In this document: positions 56,290 to 64,000 of the stretch, in pieces | Position numbering within the stretch: position 1 is the first letter of the stretch | Layout: each line of letters begins with the position of its first letter | Source: Aphrocallistes beatrix | Lineage: Eukaryota; Porifera; Hexactinellida; Sceptrulophora; Aphrocallistidae | NCBI GenBank assembly: GCA_963281255.1 | Contig: OY725495.1 | Coordinates: 620,001 to 684,000 of the forward strand | Length of the DNA: 64,000 nucleotides | Direction: 5' to 3' | The notes under the pieces: generated by a model | What the model was told of the DNA's origin: nothing | Database searches by the model: none | What the model saw: the letters and a program-made list of their open reading frames with translations, nothing else | Translations under genes and position numbers: made by a program

Positions 56290-58150
56290 TAGCATCACAG
56301 TATAGCAGTACGGATGCTGACAATAGCCCTGCACTTCCACTTACTTGCTTCATCTGTGATAGCCCGGAGACGCCAGCTCAGAAACTCGGACAAGCAACTC
56401 CTAGAGGCTACAATTTTGGAGCCCATGCAAGGAATGTCTGAAGACTGAGATACAAGGTAAGGTATAAATGTGATTTGTACAATAAGTCTGTCAAGGTCAC
56501 CATGAAGTCAGCTCATAAGTGCAACCTGCTTTACTAGACATGAAACATTGCAAGGAACAATGGTTTACAGCCTTTTTTATTTTTTATTGCCCACGGGCCT
56601 GTTGGACAGCGCTGATTTAATACATTAAGTTAAGGTTGTGATTGCTATGTGATGGATAGCAATGAATCGGTTATTAATATAAACATTCACTTTTGCATGG
56701 GATGGGAAAACATCAACTGCTATTGAGCCCCCCTCCAGATAGAGGCTGCTAGGAAGAGATACCCAGTTCCTGACAATTTCACTGGAGTTGGAAGAAGAAA
56801 AGTTTGTTGAAGACATCACATGCCAAAGACGATTGTAGCACTGAAGTAACAGGCCTCCAGGAAGAGATCAATGACTTGGTAGCAGAGGAAACACTATATA
56901 ATTTGCCCTGCAAGTTTTTTCCGAGACTGGTGGTCACTACCTAAGAAATTTTAAAATTTGCCTCACTGAGTCAGAATCATACTATTAGATCACAGACATA
57001 TTTAGTCTTGGGGAGGAGTGACCATCCGTTTCGAATGATACAGGGTTTCCAAGTCATTGATTTCTTCCAGGAGGCCTGTGACTTCAGTGCTACAATCGTC
57101 TTTGGCATGTGCTATCTTCAATAAGTTTTTCTTCTTCCAACTGCAGTCAAATTGTCTGGAGCTGGGTATCTCTTCCTAGCAGCTTCTATATGGAGGGGGG
57201 AGGCTCAATAGCAGCTAATGTGATCCCATCCCATGCAAGTGAATGTTTAGAGTAATAACCGATTCATTGCTATCCATCACATACCAATCACAACATTCTA
57301 GAACTGAATGTATTAGATTGACCGTACCTAGAGAAATGCGTCATATTTCACCTGTGCTGACTCTTTATCCACCTCTGCTGCACCTACTATAAATGAAATG
57401 AGAATTATTTGATAAGTTTGTTCACATGAAATATCACGAGTATTTTTTTTAAAAAATGGCTGTAAACCATTGTTCCCTGCCATGTTTAATGTCTCGTAAA
57501 ACAGGTTGTATTTACGAGCTGACTTCATGGTGACCTTGTTTTAAGACTTATTGTACAAATCACATTTACACCTCACCTGATATCTCAGTTTTCCGAAATT
57601 CCTTACCTCGCTCATGGCACCAAAATTGTAGCATTTCCAAATACTCCTGCACATGCCAACAGAGTAAGGCAGCCTTTAGAAGTTGCTTGCCCGAGTTTCT
57701 GAGCTGGCGTCTCCGGGTCATCACAGATGAAGCAATTGAGTGGAAGTGCAGGATTATTGTCTACATCCATAATGTTAGACGGTAATGCTCTCAAAAGATA
57801 AAGGAAAGGATGGTTTTTATTTTCGCATTGTTTTGGGAATTTTTGAGTGGTTGGATAAACTGGAAATGTGAGGGTGAACGTAATTCCACCAAAGAATGGC
57901 TCTGGTGCAAAAACAAGTGATTGCGATCGATTCAGAATCATGAAAAGCTCATTGTTTGATCCCTCATAATATACTTAAAGCAGAACTAAACATTTTCAAA
58001 TTTTCATAAATAAGCTTCTGGGTACCCCAACTTCCAGCAGCTGTCACCTACGGGATTCCCTTACGGAAGTTGACTTTAAACCTTGTGAAACATGTTAGTG
58101 GACACCTTTATAAGAACATTGTTGAAGAAATTTCTTGGTAAGGAATATAT
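56290..58150. mobile_element. foldback element, copy 2
   Basis: Inverse arms about 56300-57000 and 57040-58150. Shares with copy 1 the CFICDDPETPAQKLGQATSK segment (minus strand 57612-57941, plus strand near 56340-56410), AGACGATTGTAGCACTGAAG and its inverse, and the outer AAGAAATTTCTTGGTAAGGA. The longest frame (109 codons, 57612-57941) has two Cys pairs but no known domain. The left arm is shorter than in copy 1. Confidence 0.8.
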
Positions 58151-58190
58151 TCCCAGATTTTTGTAATATTCGCTGACTATATATCTTATA

Positions 58191-58264
58191 CAAGTGCGCT
58201 TCGTTTGCTTGCGCTGCGCGGCTTTCGGACACTTTGTGTTTACAGAGTCGCCCTGCGGGCGCTT
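58191..58264. repeat. GC-rich dispersed repeat (copy 3, inverse)
   Basis: AAGTGCGCTTCGTTTGCTTG and CGCTGCGCGGCTTTCGGACA, the inverse of 11949-12031. Next to it, 58430-58510 has AAATTGATTGAAGAA, also found near 11540 beside copy 2, so the repeat is part of a longer element. Confidence 0.7.
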
Positions 58265-59023
58265 GGAGTTGCCCAATCTAGCCTATTTGAGAATTTATTT
58301 ACTTTATATAAATATTGTAAACAAAAATTAACAAATGATTTCTCATATCAATCAATTCGGACAAACAAAGAAACAAAAAAAATCATAGCGTTTTAATATA
58401 TAAGATATTACTCTAAAACACTAGGATTTCTTTTTGTTTGTTTGTCCAAATTGATTGAAGAATTGGTAAGTCGTAGAGATATGAAAATTGGCATGTAGGT
58501 GTCAAATAAAAGTTCGTGAACCTTACATTCCCTGATATTTTTACACCTTTATATACATATTTTCACACATTTTGACGAATTTTAAAGAAAATGTTATAGA
58601 CTAGCTTCCAACGGTTAATGTGGGGTATTAAGGTTTTGACATGGGATCTAAAGGTGTAGATTTTGAATATCGCATTTTCGAAGTAATTTATAATAAATAT
58701 TTGGTTTGGTTTGTTTACAATATATACATAAAGTAAACAAGTACAAGTACAAATACACTGAGAAAGTACAAATGCATTTGTACCTAACCATTGTAAAAAA
58801 CAAAATGTATATAACTAACAATCTATATTAGAATACTATCAAGAATAACAGCAAAATAGCAAATGATTTATGATATATCTAAATAAGGAAAGCTATAGGA
58901 TGATTAATATTGAAGGAATCCCCTAATTCTCTACTAGGAGTGCATCCATAAGGTTTCACACTAGTATGAGTACGAATGTGTCAAGAGATGATCTATGACA
59001 GCATGATTTGTGGCGATGTACAT

Positions 59024-60025
59024 TCAAAGGGTTAGGGTTTTAGTATGAGCACTTGTACGAATGTGCTTCTTAAGATGGGAGGAATTAATATAAGATTTAG
59101 AACAATTCAAACATTGATAGGGTCTCTCTCCAGTGTGAGTACGAATGTGACTTTTAAGACCGGAAGAAGAAGTAAAAGATTTAGAACAAATCAAGCATTG
59201 ATAGGGTTTCTCTCCAGTGTGAGTACGAATGTGTCGATTAAGAGATGATCTATTTGAGAATGGTTTGTAGCAAGTTGGACATTCAAAGGGTCTCTCTCCA
59301 GTGTGAGTACGAATGTGACTTTTAAGACCGGAAGAAGTAATAAAAGATTTAGGACAAGTTAAGCATTCATATGGTTTCTCTCCAGTATGAGTACGAATGT
59401 GGTCATAAAGGTTTGAGGTCCGAGAAAACAACTTGAGACAAATATTGCATTGATAGGGTTTCTCACCAGTATGAGTACGAATGTGATCATTAAGGCTTGA
59501 GGCCCGAGAAAACGATTTGAGACAATTATTGCATTCATAGGGCTTCTCTCCAGTGTGAGTACGAATGTGCCTTTTAAGATTATACGAAGCAATAAAAGAT
59601 TTAGAACAACTCAAGCATTGATAGGGTCTCTCTCCAGTATGAGTACGAATGTGTTGATTAAGATTTGAGGCACGAGAAAAAGATTTAGAACATGTCGGAC
59701 AGTTTTGAGACGTTTTCCTAGCAGGAATGCGCAAGTATACTAGTGAGGATTCAGGATAATGCTTAGAATTAGTGGGACATTTGGAGAGTTTAGAAAGTAG
59801 AATTTCTTTTCTTCTCTTGCTCATGATACGATTAGAATGTCTAGTTAGATGTCCACCTGATGAAGCATCCGCAGAAGTATCATCAGTTTGCTCATCATAA
59901 TCATCAGAATCACCATCATCCCAGTCTAACTGCTGGAACTGTGTCTCCTCTCCACCATCTGTCACACTAAAGTACTCAGATCCCTCTTCAGTTGATTCGA
60001 ATTCATTTTTGCTATTCTGTTCCAT
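59024..60025 (-). CDS. C2H2 zinc-finger protein 8 of the cluster, 8 fingers
   Basis: Intronless, 333 aa, ATG at 60025. Module [16 protein letters not shown] and QFQQLDWDDGDSDDYDEQ, basic RHSNRIMSKRRKEILLSKLS (like gene 6), eight fingers, and the C-terminal tail HIRTSAHTKTLTL (like gene 5). So the N-terminal half resembles gene 6 and the C-terminal half gene 5, which suggests recombination or gene conversion. Finger helices include SSGLKSH twice and SSLNDH. Intact. Confidence 0.93.
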   Translation of the reverse strand: MEQNSKNEFESTEEGSEYFSVTDGGEETQFQQLDWDDGDSDDYDEQTDDTSADASSGGHLTRHSNRIMSKRRKEILLSKLSKCPTNSKHYPESSLVYLRIPARKTSQNCPTCSKSFSRASNLNQHIRTHTGERPYQCLSCSKSFIASYNLKRHIRTHTGEKPYECNNCLKSFSRASSLNDHIRTHTGEKPYQCNICLKLFSRTSNLYDHIRTHTGEKPYECLTCPKSFITSSGLKSHIRTHTGERPFECPTCYKPFSNRSSLNRHIRTHTGEKPYQCLICSKSFTSSSGLKSHIRTHTGERPYQCLNCSKSYINSSHLKKHIRTSAHTKTLTL

Positions 60026-60457
60026 TTTAATTTTTTTAATCTATCGAACTTGCTATTACCAAGGATATTTAACAAGCTTTCATCTTAAAATACCCGACTT
60101 CATTAGATTTCAGCATTTATAACAAATATTTCATCATTTATAACAAAGCATCATTTATAACAAATATCGCTTTTAGTATATGTATTTTATATATGAGCTA
60201 CGTGTCAAGAAAAATAAAATTTGCGACAAATTTGGGGATGCCCTCGGGAGATCTTTTGGTAAATAACAAAGTACTTGTTAACTTTCCTATTCTCAAAAGT
60301 CCGATAAGCCCCTAAGGGGGGCCTTTGAGGTACCAAAATCGTCACATGGGTAACGGGAGCTTTTATGGTATCGATATTCTCTGGAATCGACGCAGAATGG
60401 TCCCGGCTTTCACTTCATGAGCTTAGAATCGAGATACGAGAGGATTTTGTGGAGTTA

Positions 60458-60842
60458 CAGTGGATATCGGTTATAAGAACCATTTATTTGGGAACGGATT
60501 CTTTTCTATTCATTACTATTTAAACAGAACCGGTTATAAGAACATATAATATCGGTTATAAGAACATTCTATCAATAATTTCTAGAACTATTAGTAGTCA
60601 AGTTCTCATTTTTTCATTCATACACAACCAATTTTGTAATTTCTGACATGTTCTTATAACCGACAATAGATGTTCTTATAAACGATAAAAAGAACAAATT
60701 ATGTTCTTATAACCGACATATCTGACCTCTTATGTTAGTTATAAGAACATGTTCTTATAACCGAAATACTGTTATAAGAACATATCGGTTATAAGAACAT
60801 TTTTTCAACTCCCAACGATGTTCTTATAACCGGTTTCCACTG
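60458..60842. mobile_element. pogo-like MITE with internal repeats of its own end, 385 bp
   Basis: Ends CAGTGGATATCGGTTATAAG and CTTATAACCGGTTTCCACTG, flanked by TA. At least eight further copies of TTATAAGAACAT or its inverse lie inside. Located between zinc-finger genes 8 and 9. Confidence 0.88.
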
Positions 60843-61379
60843 TATAGTGTTTTTAAGTTTAAACACCATCAAGATTAGGATGACCTTTAACCTTAAAAAC
60901 CAGAACTAGCAAAAATGACTTCTTATCTATATTTTAGCATATGAGGTGTAAACCTTTGTTTGGCAGCGAAAACCTTTGCAAAAAGCTCCCGTTATAAGTA
61001 GTTGCCCCATGTGATGATTTTGGCACTCCAAAGGCCACCTTTAAAGGCTTTTAGCTGGAGAATAGGAAATGTTAAAAATACTTTATCAAAAAACAAGGTT
61101 TTTTGAAATTTTAACAATTGATCGAACTTTTGTTTAAATAGTAACATAACATAATTTATTTTCAACTCAAATTATCTATGAAATGATTATAAAACAATAC
61201 ACCATTAATACTTTCAAAATAGCAGTGTTTTATGTGTTGTAGCGCCAAGATTAAGATTTTATGAGGAGTCTGAAAAACTAAGCAACTAATTTACATCTAT
61301 TCACAAAGCCAAACAGTCCGGGTTCCGGAGATGGTATGTGAGGCTAAGGATCTATTAGAGACTCTTATCAAATAGCGAC
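60843..61379. other. spacer, no gene
   Basis: AT-rich. CCAAAATCGTCACATGGGTAA (60334-60354) has a partial inverse near 61005, and AACTTTCCTATTCTC (60278) near 61060, so the MITE at 60458 sits between two imperfect inverse segments; this may be one larger decayed element (about 60230-61090). Confidence 0.45.
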
Positions 61380-62453
61380 TTAACTAATCTTCCCTCCTGT
61401 GTGAATTCGAACATGTATTTTAAGACTAGATGAACTAGAGAAGGATTTAGAACAAGTAACGCATTGATATGGCTTCACTCCTGTATGAACACGAATGTGT
61501 CTTTTAAGATCAGATGAAAGAGAGAAAGAATTCGAACAAGTCACGCATTGATACGGTTTTTCACCTGTATGAACTCGAATGTGTCTTTTAAGATGAGATG
61601 AATCAGAGAAGGATTTAGAACAAGAAACGCATTGATACGGCTTTTCACCTGTATGGACTCGAATGTGTCTTTTAAGATGAGATGAATCAGAGAAGGATTT
61701 AGAACAAGAAACGCATTGATATGGCTTCTCTCCTGTATGAACTCGAATGTGTGTTTTAAGATTAGAGTAATCTGAGAAGGATTTAAAACAATTAACGCAT
61801 TGATACGGCTTTTCACCTGTGTGAACTCGAATGTGTCTCTTAAGATCAGATGAAGTAGAGAAGGATTTAGAACAAGTAATGCATTGATATGGCTTTTCAC
61901 CTGTATGAACTCGAATGTGTACTTTAAGAGCAGATGAATGAGAAAAGGATTTCGAACAAGTAACGCATTGATATGGCTTCTCTCTTGTATGAACTCGAAT
62001 GTGCTTTTTAAGATCAGATGAATTAGAGAAAGATTTCGAACAAGTAACGCAATGATACGGATTTTCTCTTGTATGAGTACGAATGTGTCGATTAAGATAT
62101 GAGGCAAAGGAAAATGATTTAGAACATGTCGAACAGTAATGAGACTTTTTCCTAGCACGAATGTGCTGCTGTATTCGCGAAGGTTCAAGATAATGCTTAG
62201 AATTAGTGGGACATTCGGAGAGATTAGAAAGTAGAACTTCTTCTCTTCCCTTGATCATGATACGACTAGAACGTCTAGATGGTTGTCCATCTGATGAAGC
62301 TTCCGTAGGAGCATCTTCTCTTTGTTCATTAGAATCACCATCATCCCAGTCTAACTGCTGGAACTGTGTATCTTTATTATCTGTCACGCTAAAGTACTCA
62401 GATCCCTCTTCAGCTGATTCGAAGTCTGAATCATTTTCGCTATTCAGTTCCAT
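61380..62453 (-). CDS. C2H2 zinc-finger protein 9 of the cluster, 9 fingers
   Basis: Intronless, 357 aa, ATG at 62453. Module [31 protein letters not shown] (slightly shortened), basic RRSSRIMIKGREEVLLSNLS. Nine canonical fingers; fingers 6 and 7 are identical in protein (YQCVSCSKSFSDSSHLKRH), with the helix-coding DNA repeated at 84-bp spacing. The C-terminus is HVRIHTGGKIS, cut just after a linker, so further fingers were probably lost. Clean frame. Confidence 0.93.
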   Translation of the reverse strand: MELNSENDSDFESAEEGSEYFSVTDNKDTQFQQLDWDDGDSNEQREDAPTEASSDGQPSRRSSRIMIKGREEVLLSNLSECPTNSKHYLEPSRIQQHIRARKKSHYCSTCSKSFSFASYLNRHIRTHTRENPYHCVTCSKSFSNSSDLKKHIRVHTREKPYQCVTCSKSFSHSSALKVHIRVHTGEKPYQCITCSKSFSTSSDLKRHIRVHTGEKPYQCVNCFKSFSDYSNLKTHIRVHTGEKPYQCVSCSKSFSDSSHLKRHIRVHTGEKPYQCVSCSKSFSDSSHLKRHIRVHTGEKPYQCVTCSNSFSLSSDLKRHIRVHTGVKPYQCVTCSKSFSSSSSLKIHVRIHTGGKIS

Positions 62454-63710
62454 TTTAACCCCTTTTTTAATATATCGAACTTGCTAGTATCAAGAATAAT
62501 GAACAGGTTTTTGAGTCTAAAATATATTTGCTTGTATTGATATTTTATTATTTTTCAACTGAATAATAAGTTGTACACAAGGAGGGTTCCCTCGGAATCA
62601 GGTATTATTCACTGAAGCATTATTATCGGTTGGTTGATTGAATCTAAAGCAAATTCAGTATTTATCAACATAATCACTTCCCAGCCTCTCATTCTCTAAA
62701 ATGCTCATGCATTACATAAATAAGATTCTCTACGTATTCTTTTGTTGAATAGAATGTTGGAAAAACTATACTAATGCAAAAAGAGTTACCGTAGTTCAAA
62801 GGGGCGAATAAGTCCCTTAACTCCCCCCGGATACGCGAATGAAAATAATTACTTCTTAATATTCCCAAAATCAAGTCAAAATAAATGCAAACTCTTCTAC
62901 AATATTTAATATATTAAATCTTGACGGAGTGGCATTTAGCTATTGTGTCCACCTGGCTCTGCCACTGCGCACTAGTTTGCAACGACAAGTGAATAGCAAC
63001 TATTAGTTCGCTAATTTGATTGTATAGTTAGTGTGAAATGGACTTTAGACTATCACTATCCGAGTATTAGCAGTCGCTATATCTAACAGAAAGTATAACT
63101 CACAAAATAGCGAATAAATAATATCTGTGATACGTTAATGACTGAGAGAAGGATTGGGAACAGACAAACATTCATTCTGCTTCTATTCAGAATGAATTTT
63201 AGATCGCGCCGCAAATAGAAGAAATTTTCTCAGTTCTCTGGAGCTAATCGACGAAGTGAATGAAGCAAAGCCCCCAAAGCGACTTCTTGGGAAGTTTTGG
63301 TAGATAACTATATATTTTGACGTTTTTGGCCAAAATGGAGCTTTTAGTGATTTCCATATTCTGTGGTCTTGGTATATAACCTTAATTAATGTAAAAATCG
63401 GTTCGCCTATAACGATCCAACTATTCACTATACTTACCGAAATGCAACTCACAAAAGCCGCAATGAATAACTTCCGTGATACCTTAACGCAACCGTTCAA
63501 TGTTGTTCAATGGAAAACTGAAGTATTCTGTGAGAAAAAAATATATGATTTCATTTTTGTAGTAAAAGTCTGATGTTAACTAATCTAACTAAATTAGCTA
63601 ATATAACCGAGAAAAATAATAATTAAACAATATCTAGCTGTACCATCTAAAGAGAACTGATCACTGGTGTGAATACGAGGAGCTATCACACGTTTAAATA
63701 GAGGTATTTT
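62454..63710. other. spacer between zinc-finger genes 9 and 10
   Basis: The first ~500 bp is the conserved cluster 5' flank. Around 63125-63195 there is a heavily decayed finger (GACTGAGAGAAGGATTGGGA). The rest is AT-rich with no gene recognised. Confidence 0.55.

Positions 63711-64000
<290 letters not shown>

Overview
Eukaryotic, AT-rich DNA from an invertebrate metazoan. Genes are split by GT-AG introns, the gene set is animal (a rabankyrin-5/ANKFY1 orthologue, a Pygopus-type PHD protein, an ankyrin TRP-like channel, a smoothelin-like protein, a tandem C2H2 zinc-finger cluster), and introns and spacers are full of short DNA transposons. I cannot name the species. An early-branching animal such as a sponge would fit, but this is a guess.

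Left part, 1-24.3 kb: five cellular genes, all on the minus strand. They are a smoothelin-like gene (1-4767, running off the left edge), an intronless Ser/Pro-rich ORF (5167-5829), a nine-exon ankyrin/TRP-like channel (6493-13359, 794 aa), an eleven-exon ANKFY1 orthologue (14245-23546, 1370 aa) and a 137-aa Pygopus-like PHD protein (23874-24287). I rebuilt the spliced genes by hand. Every junction used is GT-AG, phases match, and summed exon lengths are multiples of three. The introns hold pogo/Tigger-like, hAT-like and Tc1-like MITEs, several of them placed right at 5' splice sites of ANKFY1.

Right part, 26.4-64 kb: a head-to-tail cluster of ten intronless C2H2 zinc-finger genes, all on the minus strand, nine complete and one cut by the right edge. 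The nine complete genes share an acidic N-terminal module (core SEYFSVTD) that I do not recognise from known zinc-finger-associated domains. A segmental duplication (about 42.1-49.2 kb and 54.1-60.1 kb) copied a pair of these genes together with the foldback element between them. Decayed fingers and frameshifts show birth and death of genes.

The cluster is invaded by mobile DNA: a THAP/P-element-like relic, a ~1.4 kb inverted-repeat element, two foldback elements, a broken Tc1-type transposon with DD37E-like spacing, a retroelement-like remnant, and a ~8 kb segment (33624-41676). That segment is bounded by 44-bp terminal inverted repeats and carries a broken OTU-protease gene next to a 5.7 kb satellite of an 18/22-bp unit. 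It is the best candidate for something undescribed: a large OTU-carrying DNA transposon whose interior turned into a satellite.
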